DNA of 64,000 nucleotides from Phallusia mammillata (GCA_003260075.1 QLIY01000298.1:101811-165810); one strand, 5' to 3'. Counted from the first letter of the stretch, positions 26,962-38,632 are shown. Numbers and translations are program-made. The notes: generated from the sequence alone by a model not told the origin.

Positions 26962-28395
26962 CATTGGGTTGGCGTTCTATGAAAAGTCAGGTGTGATTTG
27001 GCTGAACCACAACGCCTTGTGCGTTGAAATTGCACCACGTGGTATAGGAGACTGTTTGTCAAGTGATTTAGAGTGGCGGTATCTGCAGTTTGAAGGTTGT
27101 GTGATGAACCTGGTGTTATCAGGAACGTGGCTTTACAAAGGCAAACTCAAACGCTGTATCACCACCGTTGCCATACCAATGTCACGATACAGGCGTGGTA
27201 AATGACGTTGGAAAAGATGTTATGTCGAGACATCTAAATGTGTATGTCCGCACGTTTATTTGTTTCAGCATTGTTGACATTTTCTTTCAATCTAACAGCT
27301 TTTGGTCATGACGGCAATCAAATGTGCTGCATTTTAATGTAAAATATACAACCAGTGGCCTTTTCCTACTGCAGGAAGTTCATATAATGTGAAGCTGCCT
27401 TTAGTGTTGACTTTGTTTTTGCTAACCTAAGTCTAAATGGAGTAATGGATTGTTGAATTCTATTGCCCTTTCTTGTGTTTCAATCTCCTTGTGGCATTCA
27501 TCAACTCTTGCGGAAGTCTTCATTGTAACCTACCCGTCTAGCCCTCAAGGTGATTAGCAGTTCACAGGACAGAAGTAAAAAACGAGAAATTCACGGAAGA
27601 AGTTGTTTAGTCAGTGTGGACCAGGAAACTGGCAGATAATGTGTTGCAAGGTGACTGTAAGGGCACACTGGCAAAGCTTTAAATACAGTTATGTATTTTG
27701 CAAGCATTGCCAGACCAGGTTTAGGTGACGGATGGAGTTAGTTCTTGTGGCCTGCTTAAGATGTTAACAGTACGGAATGGACAAATGCATGTTTTATTTG
27801 TGTGATAAGAAGTAAGAAAATTTATACATCATTTAGATGGCACTTTGTCAAAGCCTTTTCAGAGAAACGTTTAAGTGATCGGGGCCCTTAAAACGCGTTT
27901 AATTATGCATTAAGCTCTTTTAAGCCCTAAGACATTGCATTTGATTTTTAATGCAATGTATTTTAAAGATGTTGTAAAACTTTTGCTGTTGTCAAGTATT
28001 GGTGAATTAAAGTTACGTTACAATTTAGTTTTGTTATATGCTTAATGCGTTAACTCAGAAAAGGCACCTTTACCCGTTTTAAACAGTGCTCTATTATTAG
28101 CAACTAGTGTTCTGACTGGACAAAATGGAAGGATATGAGATTCTGAAACATTGCACGATTACAATATTGCCCGTTAAAAGCGTCTGGCCAAAATCGTGGA
28201 ATTGCCGCAAAGAGTTTTTTTGAGTTTTATACGTGGGTTTAGTCTACGAGCACATTGACCTTATATGCGTGTGTACAACAGATTGGCTCCAACTGAACTG
28301 TTATTTAACCCTGTCGCATTAATTGTAAGGTGTGCTTATGCATGTCTGATGCATAATAAGGGTCCATTGCTAAACTCATTGTATGTTTTATTTAA

Positions 28396-28405
28396 TGGCT
28401 TGCAG
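28396..28405 (+). other. Splice acceptor just before the start codon of receptor gene 3
   Basis: A TTGCAG acceptor ends at 28405, 22 bases before the ATG at 28428, almost the same spacing as in gene 2. It could end a 5'-UTR intron or accept a spliced leader. Confidence 0.4.
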
Positions 28406-28427
28406 AAACTAAATAGTAAGAGTAAAA

Positions 28428-31400
28428 ATGTCAACGCTTTTATTCAATATTACCGTTGCTACGTTGACGACCCTTGATGAACATCATGATGAATTAGAAA
28501 CTCACGGGCATCACGATCACAGTCACGATCACCACTGGGAGGATCGGAGCCAGGCCGAAATCGGAATTGAAGTTTTCTTCCTTGCCCTGATTGCAATTGT
28601 TGGCACTTTTGGAAATCTCATTTTAATTCTTTCGATCGTGATACTAAAGAGAGTTCACAAGAATGGAAACATATTCCTTGTGAATCTAGCAGCAGCGGAT
28701 ATGTTGGTAAGTTTTGTTAACTGTTAACATTTACAACTACTCGCACTTCGTGTAAAGACCGCAGCACCCAAGAAGTGACTTGTTTGTTAAACTCAAGTTT
28801 AGTAATAGCGGGATTCAGTTAATGTGACAATATATTGTAAAACAATTAAAATTCTGTACCAGCTGGCGAAAGAGATGACTTTCGCTTTGACCAACGCCAT
28901 TATGAAACAATTAGTTAATTAACGCAGCCTAAACGCCAAACCTACGTTTAATTGCCCATTAAAGGCCCATTTCCTTATGTCAACAGTTAAGGAGTATGAC
29001 AGTTGAAACGTTAGGACACCTGCGAGAAATTACATTACCAACATAACGATTTTAATCCTTTCAGGTCTCGTGTGTCTGTGTGCCAATTGTAGCCGCCAAC
29101 GCCGCTTTGGGAATGAATGTACTTCCCGAAATCGGCTGTACCATCATGGGATATTTGACCATCGTGTGTTGGGCAAACTCCTTGTCAAACTTGGCGTTTA
29201 TAGCAGCAAATAGGTAAGCTGTGGTTCAAAGGTGTTTAAAAATATCTAAAAAGGTTATTGGAATACACAAGGATACATTACCTTAATATTTCTCTAATCC
29301 ACATTGGGTTGTTGTATTTGTTTGCATGGACATACTGCATAACGGCAGAAAAATTGATGCATAGTGCATATTGCTTAGGTACAGCATGGACATATGCGTG
29401 GGTGCAACTCCATAGCCCACATATATAAGTAAACGTCGCGCTGTTTCTGAGTAAAAACACGGGCTTGTATCCCCCATTGCGATGTGTTGACGACTGCAGA
29501 TCAATGTATGTTTAATGTAGGTAAATGGGGGGGGGGATTTCCCCAACGCGATGTGTTGACGACTGCAGATCAATGTATGTTTAATGTAGGTAAATCGATC
29601 GATTGCTCATTGGTATTAATGACGGCTTTAATTAGAAACTATTTTAAAGTAGAAGGGTCAGCGCAAAACAAAATACCAAACAAATTCACCTACTTTTCGG
29701 TTTGAAGACATTTAGTGGCATATACAGTTTTTAGTAGTCGCTTGCCTGTAAAAGTAGATATGAACCCGCATGCCACAAGATTACAATTACATTAATTCTT
29801 GCCAGGACCGCCAATTAATCATCTGGTGACAAACTCTTTTATAACAAACATTAGTGGAGTTTGCATGCCCGAATTTGTCTTATGATTTAAACGATATGAG
29901 CCATCATATTTGGGCATTTTGCAAGCACGGATTTTCCCACTGTTTTTGTCCAAAATCCTATAAATAGCGGGTCAAAGGTTAATTCGCATGCACATTTTAT
30001 CTTCGTGTTGCGGACATCCTATGTCTACGACCATGTTTGGTACATAATACATACTCGTACTGATATGCGGCCCCCGATTGACTTTCTTTTGTCGTTTAAA
30101 GACTTCGTGACTATGATTTTTTCTTGTGTCGTAATGGCATTATGGTGTGTGTAATGCAACGAAAATACAACGTTACGCGGTCTTAAACTCAGTTGTCCTT
30201 CAAAACACCATCGGTATAAAATAGCCAAGTTAACTCACGTGCCTTTAATAACAGATGAAAGGATGCATTATACGATCTTAAATTAAGTGGTATAATTAAT
30301 CTTTGCACTGGCTATAGAAAGAAGTGAAAATTACAACGGTGTTTTAACACCGCATATTTAAATTCTTAGCATTGAAAATAAACAAACTTTGTCAGCCAAA
30401 ATGCATAGACAGTATTAGTGCAATAAATGTGTTTTTTATTTTGCCGACATTAGCATAGCTTTCTATATTTAAATGTGATTTGTCATGCATTGAAACTTTA
30501 TGTTGACGCAATAACAAGTGCCACTGTGCAATGGCCGCCGCATTACTAACTAAAGCGATGACGAAATGTTTTTGCGTGATGTTATAACACACTGCTTTTG
30601 AGCTAATTAATACGCTCTTTATACCCTACTCGTTTCGTCACACTGATTTTTATGATCTCCATAGATACTGGGCAGTTGTCCACTACGAGTCACACAGCCG
30701 ATATTTCTCAAAGAAACGAACAATCGCCATGGTCTTGGTCACTTGGCTTTGGGCAAACCTTCTTATTATGCCCGTTCTGACTGGCTGGAGCAAACTGGAG
30801 TAAGTTTTTCGAAAACTATTATTTTAAAACAACAACCTACCAACTAAGTATAACATGACAGACTCTTATATAGGACAAGTCGTAAGAATAATTTTCAAAG
30901 AAATTATTTGTTTTCATGACAAAATATTTTAAACAACTAGCCAAATTTTAAAACATGTATATAATACCGCGCCACATAAGTCATGTAAACCGTACGTCAT
31001 TTATTTCAAGCAAGTTTACGTCATAACGAATGGAGGTTATCTATTTGTATCCTGGATGTTATTCATTTGTATCCCGGTGTACAAAACAGTCAAAACAGTC
31101 CCGGTGTACAAAACAGTGTTTTTACCATATCCAAAGTATTATCCACGACTCCAGGTACCATACCGCGAAAAAACGCATCTTCCGTTATTTTTAATGTTGT
31201 TACCATAAAGTAATACAATTCTTGAAATACATCTTGTACCTCGTGGGCTCGAGTCCTGCGGAAAGGTTATCTTTTTAATCTGTACCTTGCGGTGCTAGAA
31301 TACATTTGATTCGGTATGGCGATTTCCAGGTCTGGTATACTATATGTTCCTGTTTAAATTTTCTATCCAAAAATGAATAATTTTGAAAGCAGGAAGCCAT

Positions 31401-33178
31401 ATTAATAATTTTTCTTTTTCATATTTAGGTTTGATGCAAAAATGATGATGTGTTCATGGCATGACACCGAGACGCCAGCTTTTAACGCTTGTATGATGGT
31501 TGCTGTGTTTATTCCAGTCATTATTATCATCGTTTGTTACTGGAGACTAGTGCAGTAAGTACACGTGCTAATTTTATGACAATAAATTATGTGTACCTTA
31601 CAATATTTTGCAATGTAATTTTTAATTTTAATTTTACAGTTCCGTACGCAAACGAGGAAAATGGGTTCGAAGCATCAGTCAAACTTGCAGCGCACAATCT
31701 CAAGGAACCAATAAGAAAACGGTTCGAAAAGAAGTCGATTTAATGAAGACTCTTGGCGTGACTGTTGCCGTTTTTCTTCTTTTCTGGCTTCCCTATGGTC
31801 TTATGCTAAGCATTAATCCTGAGCAAATCCCAGCTATCGGAGAGAAGGTAAAAGGTTGAGACGTTTAGTGAAAAGTCTACGTATTATTCTTTAGTTTATT
31901 TTGTCAAAAAAGCTTTACCTTTTCAAACTAATATAACGATATTATGCAGTAAAAAAATCTTAGAATACACATTTATCTGTCGCTATTGGAAACACGCTAA
32001 TTTGCGGCCATCAAGTTTACGTGTAACCAGTGTAAAATACTATGTACAACTTTGTAGTTTGACTGTTATGTAAATCATTTGATGAATTGTCGACGGTTTT
32101 TTTATACCTTGTTTTTATCTTGACACTTTATTTCTTACAAAAAGTTAACAAATCGTTTTAGATAATCGCTTGGTTGGCATTGAGCAGTTCTTCAGTCAAC
32201 TTTATCATTTACGGTGTTATGAACCCAGTGTATCGACGAGGTTATGTGAAACTTTGGAATAGAGTGCGCCACTGCACCTGCAAACGGTTCAAGTATGTAC
32301 TTTTTGTGAAAGCTGTAACTAAACAAATGAAACTGTTACAAAAATTGTACAAAATTTTGGTCCCACTTACATGCATCAAACTAATTTGGTTTTTTTTTAA
32401 TTTGAGTGTATTTTGCCACTTTAAAAAGAAAACACTTTTTCTCCTATTTTTGGAAAAGAAGAGATAACCCACAATAAATTAAATTGGAAGCTCCGTTCAG
32501 TTTTGTTTATATTACAACTTGCAACTCTGTTACAGGGCCGACAACGACAGCAGCTCTACTTTCTCAGTAAAACAGACCAAACGCATGTCTACGGCATCCC
32601 AGGTTTGTGAGTCTGAATAAATATAAACGTCGATTTTCACTTACAATATGTAAATTGTGCATAAACTTTTAATCATCCCTCTGAAATCTCAAAATATAAT
32701 TTACCTTTGTTACGCTTTTATGAAAATCGCACTTGCTGATGCCAACAATGCTTATCTTCACTGATTAATGATGATGCCAACCTGGACATTTCCAACTATA
32801 AAGTTGTCATTTGCAGCACGAAAGGCAGACAAAGTGCCTGTGCTTCGAGTTTAGGCGGCCCTACCACTGAGCCTGTGTAGCTCAATTGATAGAGCGCAAA
32901 TCATAGAAAGGCTCCTGTCATGGGTACGGTTTCCATCTTAGACTATTTTTTTAGCCTGTACCTTGTAACATTTGCAAAGGTTTGGTATCGTAGATTTGCC
33001 AATGCTATAACATTTCGTTTATTTTTTAAATTTCTGTTTTTTTACCAGATGTTTTTTATCATTTTAGGCACATAGAAAAGTCAGTCGATTATCCACCCCA
33101 CAACTGAACTTCGGATTTAACAGTGGGGTCTCCAGCAAGGATTTTTCCGACGACAGACAGTGCAAAAGCGTTGCATAA
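28428..33178 (+). CDS. Rhodopsin-class GPCR 3 with histidine-rich N-terminus, 8 coding exons
   Basis: Predicted exons are 28428-28706, 29065-29213, 30665-30799, 31429-31554, 31640-31847, 32162-32292, 32536-32602 and 33068-33178. All are GT-AG bounded and the joined frame gives 401 aa ending in TAA. The extracellular N-terminus is longer than in the two paralogues and carries nine histidines among residues 19-36, mixed with Asp and Glu, plus one glycosylation site (N7). The core has GNLILILS in TM1, C118 paired with C196, NRY at 142-144, FWLP in TM6 (278-281) and NFIIY in TM7 (312-316). There is no TM7 lysine. Intron phases match gene 2 throughout. The His/Asp cluster could bind zinc or copper ions or sense protons, but this is inference. 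The start follows an acceptor by 22 bases and the frame before it is not supported. Introns 2 (about 1.45 kb) and 3 (about 0.63 kb) hold only repeats. Confidence 0.9.
29471..29596. repeat. Intronic tandem duplication around a G10 run
   Basis: In intron 2 of receptor gene 3, about 55 bases (29471-29526) recur at 29541-29596 with ten G (29527-29536) between them. It has the same structure as the other G-run junctions. Confidence 0.75.
31230..31340 (+). repeat. tRNA-derived SINE fragment in intron 3 of receptor gene 3
   Basis: It has a B-box-like GGGCTCGAGTCCTG followed by a T-rich spacer and a tail starting CTGTACCTTG with CGGTATGGCG. The tail is shared with the copy at 32871-33000 and resembles that at 19885-20005. 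The A-box half is missing or decayed. Confidence 0.4.
32871..33000 (+). repeat. tRNA-derived SINE in intron 7 of receptor gene 3
   Basis: A tRNA-like head (A-box-like TAGCTCAATTGATAGAGC, B-box-like GGGTACGGTTTCC at tRNA spacing) is followed by a T-run and the CTGTACCTTG tail. The stems are imperfect and the anticodon arm does not fold cleanly, so it is a retroposon or tRNA relic rather than a working tRNA. Confidence 0.5.
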
Positions 33179-33419
33179 AAATACTGGTGACCTGTTTTGA
33201 GAGATAAATACGTGATTTGATTTTACATCGAAGGACAAAGGTAGTAGGCAAAACCACAAAGAAACCACCCCGAGAACATCTTTCAGTCGCACAGTTTATA
33301 AACGAAAACCAAACAGCATAAGTTTTATTTTTAGTCGACCGTCTAAAGTTTTGAAGGTATTAGCTTCACTTGCACTTGTTGATGGAATGTGTTGTCTATA
33401 TGTCTGTGTTGTAGGCACA

Positions 33420-33425
33420 AATAAA
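33420..33425 (+). promoter_or_regulatory. Candidate polyadenylation signal of receptor gene 3
   Basis: AATAAA, about 240 bases after the stop codon. It is the first strong signal downstream of the coding end. Confidence 0.4.
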
Positions 33426-33638
33426 ACACACACATGCAGCAATTAGGAAATCGGCATTCTTACATGTTTGCATTAATGACTGACTCAAAGATACCTCACA
33501 ACAAGCCACCGGTTTGAATTTTGTTTCTGTGGTGCCACAGATGTCATATGAACACCAAACCTTAAAATTTAAAGTTGGATGATCTGTAGCATGATTAGTA
33601 GAAGCGATTGCCATTCTTATTCAGTCAAAAGTCTAAAT

Positions 33639-33782
33639 CAGGGTTTCTTAACCAGGGCTGCGGGGACGTGTATAAAAAATAAATTGCAATGGTTTAGTTA
33701 CTTAAGCAATTACAGAAGGGGGTGGGAAAATTGGTTGGTGATTTGAAAGGGGTGCAGCAAGGTAAAAGGTTAAGAACCACTG
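33639..33782. mobile_element. hAT-type MITE, 144 bp
   Basis: Terminal inverted repeats begin CAGGGTTTCTTAACC on the left and CAGTGGTTCTTAACC on the reverse of the right end. The flanking 8-bp target duplication GTCTAAAT / GTCTAAAC has one mismatch. The 8-bp duplication and CAG..CTG ends are typical of the hAT superfamily. There is no transposase, so it is non-autonomous. Confidence 0.8.
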
Positions 33783-34077
33783 GTCTAAACGAAAAGCACT
33801 CTGTCGATTTTTTTGGTGTTCGCGCAATTTTTTTCTGCGAAGTTTCTGGTTATTTTTTTAGTTCAAATGTTATTTTTTACTTTTGTAAATGTTGCCATTG
33901 TTGTGCAATACCACGTGTTCACAATGTTTATTACGAAATAAAAGTTTCACCTCTGAACTTCGGGTGTTGGTGCACTGTAACCGGACAAAAGTGCAGCGAT
34001 TGCAATTTTTCTATCAAAACTTTGCGAAGTATATTAAGTCGATTATTGTTTGTACCCCAGGGAGGTATCACGTAACG

Positions 34078-34287
34078 CAGTGGTTCTCAAGCTTTTTTTG
34101 TGGCGACGCCTCTTCAAAACTGGACTTGCGACGCACCAGCAAATACAAGTTTTTGAGGAAACTTATTGTTAAAGTTGTGTTTATTGACACAACAACAAAA
34201 AACCACGAAACGTAACTATTCTGCGACGCCCTTGGAAAATTGAAACGACGCACCAGGGTGTTGCGACCCACAGTTTGAGAACTACTG
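34078..34287. mobile_element. hAT-type MITE, 210 bp
   Basis: The ends CAGTGGTTCTCAA and (reversed) CAGTAGTTCTCAA are inverted repeats. A perfect 8-bp target duplication ACGTAACG flanks the element (34070-34077 and 34288-34295). GCGACGCC/GACGCACC motifs are repeated inside. It is non-autonomous; the open frames across it are not genes. Confidence 0.88.
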
Positions 34288-34866
34288 ACGTAACGAGTGG
34301 CCGCAAACACAGTTGCGCCCTCCATTGGGTAAAACACGACACGTGTAGATGCTGTTAAGTTAAGTTACGTACTTTGACCAAACCAACTGATAGCACATGG
34401 TTTTACGTTTATCGTGGGGTACATTCTTACTGTGGGTACATTCTCACTTATAGTACAATAGAGAAATACTTGGTAAAATAGGGCATGCGAAACAAATTGT
34501 GTACATGTTACAAACACTTGCTGATACTTGGTGTACGTAAAACATTAATGTATGAAAAGTTTCGGCTTGCGCCCCAACAAGTGTTGTGTATCCCTGACCG
34601 CTATGCCTGGCGTGTTTAATGTTTCTATTAATTAACAATACGCAAAATATGTCAAACTGAAAAGCAGGTATATGCAGGCTATTCGCAAAGCTTTTGCACA
34701 AAAACTGCCATTTTGCTACAATAACGTTACGTAACAAAATCACAACCTTACTCGATTTTACCCTGCAACAATCTTTTGACACAGCATCCATTTTTAGGAG
34801 ATGATGCACCTTTTTTTTCTTTTGTTGTTCCAGTTCTTGTTGCTTAATTTCCAATTCTTGTTGTCT

Positions 34867-35058
34867 TCACCGCTCAGTTTCCATGTTGGTCTCGGTGTTC
34901 TTCCAGAAGCAGATAGAACCACACACGACACAAACAACCAGGAAGATCACAACCACGATCATGCCCATATATTCACTCGCCAGTTTTTCACTTAACTGAA
35001 GACTAAACGATGCACTAAGAACGGTAACAGCGATTGCCAATCCAGTTACTTCAGGCAT
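34867..35058 (-). CDS. Small membrane protein with coiled-coil tail interrupted by a stop (tentative)
   Basis: The minus-strand frame gives 63 aa with two hydrophobic segments (about residues 5-22 and 30-52, the second very Val/Ile/Cys-rich) and a charged end NMETER before a TGA. The same frame then continues with a Gln/Glu/Lys-rich stretch (QQELEIKQQELEQQKKKK) down to about 34800. That looks like the coiled-coil tail of the same protein, so the TGA is either a disabling mutation, a sequencing error, or part of a splice donor (GGTGAAG spans it). The layout resembles the proteins at 43483, 47299 and 52970: short N-terminus, membrane segment, charged helix. Coding status is uncertain and no function is known. 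Confidence 0.38.
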   Translation of the reverse strand: MPEVTGLAIAVTVLSASFSLQLSEKLASEYMGMIVVVIFLVVCVVCGSICFWKNTETNMETER

Positions 35059-36900
35059 ACTGTTGTTTGTTCAGGTATGGCAACAAGTTTTAAGCAAGCT
35101 TTTGTTTTTGCCACTATTTCTACAAAACGATGTTCATCAAATTATCAGTTCCATAGAATTGCTCTGAAAAAGAACGTTGTGGGTAACATTAATGTAAGAT
35201 TTTGGCATAACAAATACTGTAAACATTAAGCTTCACTTGTTTACACAACCAATCTCGCAGACTAAATATATCCTCAAAAAGCGTCCACTGTAACCAGCAA
35301 GCTTTTATCGAAAATGGAATGTTAATTTCATGCACATTGCTAGTTCAACGCTAAAGCACCTTTTTCTATTTCAACTTGATGATTTTAATTAAGGGTAACA
35401 AGTTCGTTCAGCAAACATTTTCACTTCTGCATATTTGATTTATTTCGTCAAACAGAGGTATGTTTGCAAACGAAGAAACCATTGCCATAAAACCAAGTTC
35501 CAATCTGAAAAGATCGCTCCACTTTAAGGACTTTGAATCGTTCTTCACTTAAAAGTATGCTATTGGGATTTTGGTTGGAAGCTATAACCCGGCAAATGTT
35601 TTTTTTTAATTTTTAGTAACATAGCTTATTTAAACCGCAGGAATTAATGTCCACCTATGATCTATTTCTCACAACAAAAAACTATCGTATTGAAAAACTG
35701 TCCTTATAGTGCATAAAAAATTAAAAATCTGACCAAAATCCTTTCTCATACATTGATAAGCAAATGACCTTGATAAGTATAAGTACCTTATTATAGACTA
35801 TCACGTCCTCTTGGTCTGTGATAAATCCGCAACAAACACCTAAAGTTTAAGGTAAAAGCTTAGGAACAATTTGCAGACGTTGCAGTTCGCAGCTTTGTAC
35901 ACGAAGCAAAGTTATCCCGCCTGGGGATTCCCCGGCCGATAAATAACCTACGAGGTGTTTTTTGACCATTTGCTGATCACAAAAGTCTGCTTTTAGCGCA
36001 CGTACACATGTTTGCCGAACCTATTGACGCTATAAACCATTTTCGAACTTGCTGCTGTCAACTGTTGTGTATTTTGTGAGGAAAGCAGATTTTCAAATTA
36101 CATCACCAAGTTGTGTAAAGTATATTGCAGTACGATTCGCAATGTTCTTGATGACAATGTTTAAGGTCTGTTTTTTATCGTCAAACCAAGCAGAACTGTA
36201 TGAAAATGGACAAGTTTACCTTTTCGGTCGTGATTGTTTACTTACCTTTGTATATCAACCTACTGTTATTTGCCTATGTGGCCCAAAAAATAACCATTCC
36301 AAACTTCAGGATCTTTTATTATTATCAGATCAAGTTCCTGTGTTTTACTTCTTCCGTTGTTGTTGTATTAGCATAATTTCGACCGCTATTATTTCGCATG
36401 TGGACAACAATACAGTATGTATCTTTTTGGGCCACATTCAAGCGTTCAAAATAAGCCTGAACTTGTAGAAATGTAGAAAACGGCTTGTTAAACTTAACTA
36501 ACCCCAAACGTCACCGCAATCCATCGTTCAAAACCAATTTGTTACTATTACTGCATTCCAGTCCATTTAAAGAATGTTAAACAAAAGACAGTGAATAGAA
36601 GTAAAACAAATGCAATGAATAAATGTAAGGTTTTAAAATATATTTTCCTTTAATTTAGTTGTGCACATACACCCCTGTACAATTGAAATTTATGCATGTT
36701 TTATGTGTTTTTTTTTAAAACTGATTACGATTTCTATGAATGGTTGCAATTTCAGTTTTAAAACTAGCAGTCTCAAGGCCTTGAAGTTTTTGAAAAAAAA
36801 TTGGATGAAATTTATCGAAATACTATGGGACCGTTAAAAGGAAATGTCTGTGAAAGTTCATATTAATGTACAATAGCTGTATGTTCAGTAATCGTTGCAA
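35059..36900. other. AT-rich region without a supported gene
   Basis: The open frame 36049-36468 (139 codons) has no domain, no usual codon pattern and no partner exon, so it is left out. No RNA gene or complete mobile element was recognised. Confidence 0.45.
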
Positions 36901-37574
36901 TTGAGCTGGTGGTCTTTGTTTTTCCAACTGCATGCTGGACGCCATTAAACTTCACGCATTAAAGCGGAAACAGTTTGTTACGTAACAAACACCATCTATT
37001 GTGGCGGATGAATATGTGCACTTTACATGTAAGTACAGTATTCAGTTAAACCAGATGTTGGTTGAGATTGTTGTTGGTTGAAGTATTATTGCAGCAAAAG
37101 TTTGTTAAAAAGTATGATTAAATGAACCAGGCAGTTACATGTTTGAGCACCTGACCAATGTAAGTAAGTTTGCTGCATTGTTTGTTGTAATATTACAGCT
37201 TTTGAAACAGTCTGCGTTTGTGTATGAAACTGTGGAGTCAGTACATACAATCCTGTTTACAAAAGTTGTAAAAAAGTGACAAAATCATGGTTACAACGTA
37301 TTATGTATTTCCCAGCTGCAACTATACTGTAGCATAAATGATGTAATATATTAGCCAGCACTTGCACCCACATTTTATTACATTGCTGTACTGTTGCTAC
37401 AGTACCTCAAATTCAGAAAATTGACATTGATTGGGCAGGCGCTTTTTCGGTTGGCATTTTGTCAATTTGCCCGCAGGATTTCAAATACCTTTTTCTTGTA
37501 TAACTAGGTCACAAGGGAGCGGTCGAGGCTTTATTAGGCAGCGGCATCGTGTTAGAAACGTGTAAAAAGTAGAG

Positions 37575-38052
37575 CAGGGGTGGCCAACCTGCGGCTCTTT
37601 GCCTGGTTTTATTCGGCTCTTACGTTGTTTTTGAAGTTTGGGGCCTCTGTGGATATTTTGATTGGTTTGTGGTCTCTGTGGATATTTTGATTAGTTTGTG
37701 GCGATCTGGTACAAAAATTGTTAAATTTGAAATAAAGCTATAACAATTTTGCTTTTGAACAAACTTACTATGAACTGCAACAGTATTTGGCAAATAACTT
37801 GATTATGACGACAAATATTCAATTTTTGAACAATGAATGATTGCTCATTTTTGCGTACAATGCGAATCAGAGAAAAAGCAACAGCAATGTTTACAACAAG
37901 CTATATTGTTCCAAAATTAATTATGTTTCAATCCGTTTTTCGGGTTATGAAGAACGATATGTTTTATGGGCAGTTTGTCTCTTGGTTTTGTTGTGGTGCG
38001 ACGTTTAGAATTAATATCTGGCGCAGGTATCTGTGTGTGAGGAACACCCCTG
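37575..38052. mobile_element. hAT-type element, 478 bp, with identifiable empty site
   Basis: The left end is CAGGGGTGGCCAACC and the right end reads CACCCCTG (reverse CAGGGGTG). The perfect 8-bp target duplication AAGTAGAG lies at 37567-37574 and 38053-38060. The paralogous repeat copy near 39180-39190 lacks the insertion and shows a single target-like GGTAGAG followed by the same downstream sequence. Inside is a 91-codon open frame (37833-38108, running past the end) with no transposase features. Non-autonomous. Confidence 0.85.
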
Positions 38053-38548
38053 AAGTAGAGCAACATAAAACAGGTGTTTACTTTAAGGAAATGACGATAA
38101 AAGGATAAGGCAAATGACACGCTTCGATGCGTATTAGTAAACACGGTAGCCTGGTCGACACAACATCCTGTTATTCTACGTTTGTGTGGGAACTTGCTTG
38201 GTATACCATTTATTATCATTTTAATCTCAACAATATAAAGTCCAAAAGCAGTAATGATTGTTTGTTTTGGGGCAACCATATTTAGTTTTGCACCCTGTTG
38301 TTTAGGCACTCACTTCCTCGAATTGTTTGTGCAATACTTTAAAGCGAACGTTTTTTAATCAGATTGGCCGCCACCTGATGGCGCCATTAATGCATTGAAG
38401 AAACGCGATTACCATATATTGAGACAAATTCCGCGACAACTATTTTCAATTGAATATTGCATATCTCGGCACTGACTCTAAAAATTTTAAGGTCAGTGTT
38501 ACCAATGTCACACTACTTTCTTGCCAATGTCACCCTACATATTAACAT

Positions 38549-38631
<83 letters not shown>
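38549..38631. repeat. G83 homopolymer in repeat R2a
   Basis: Eighty-three consecutive G. The paralogous copy at 39636-39680 has eight ordinary bases (TGATAAAA) at this point, with matching sequence on both sides. The run is therefore an insertion or substitution specific to this copy, possibly artefactual. It produces a meaningless polyglycine frame. Confidence 0.85.

Positions 38632-38632
<1 letters not shown>

Larger units (their letters stand above)
20006..28395. other. Intergenic region between receptor genes 2 and 3
   Basis: About 8.4 kb with no supported gene. The open frames are short and show no domain. The twin frames at 24775 and 25161 differ mostly at amino-acid-changing positions, which argues against coding. 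The stretch contains the small duplications described separately and one perfect CRE. Otherwise nothing was recognised. Confidence 0.5.

Noticed and set aside
32871-32942. Functional tRNA gene
   Set aside because: Boxes are present but the acceptor and anticodon stems do not pair well; a SINE-type tail follows.
3034-33178. The three receptors as opsins
   Set aside because: TM7 has no lysine at the retinal-binding position, and NFxxY with NRY fits melatonin-receptor-like or Moody-like receptors better.
36049-36468. 139-codon plus-strand frame
   Set aside because: No domain, no splice partners, no second copy and composition like the surrounding AT-rich DNA.
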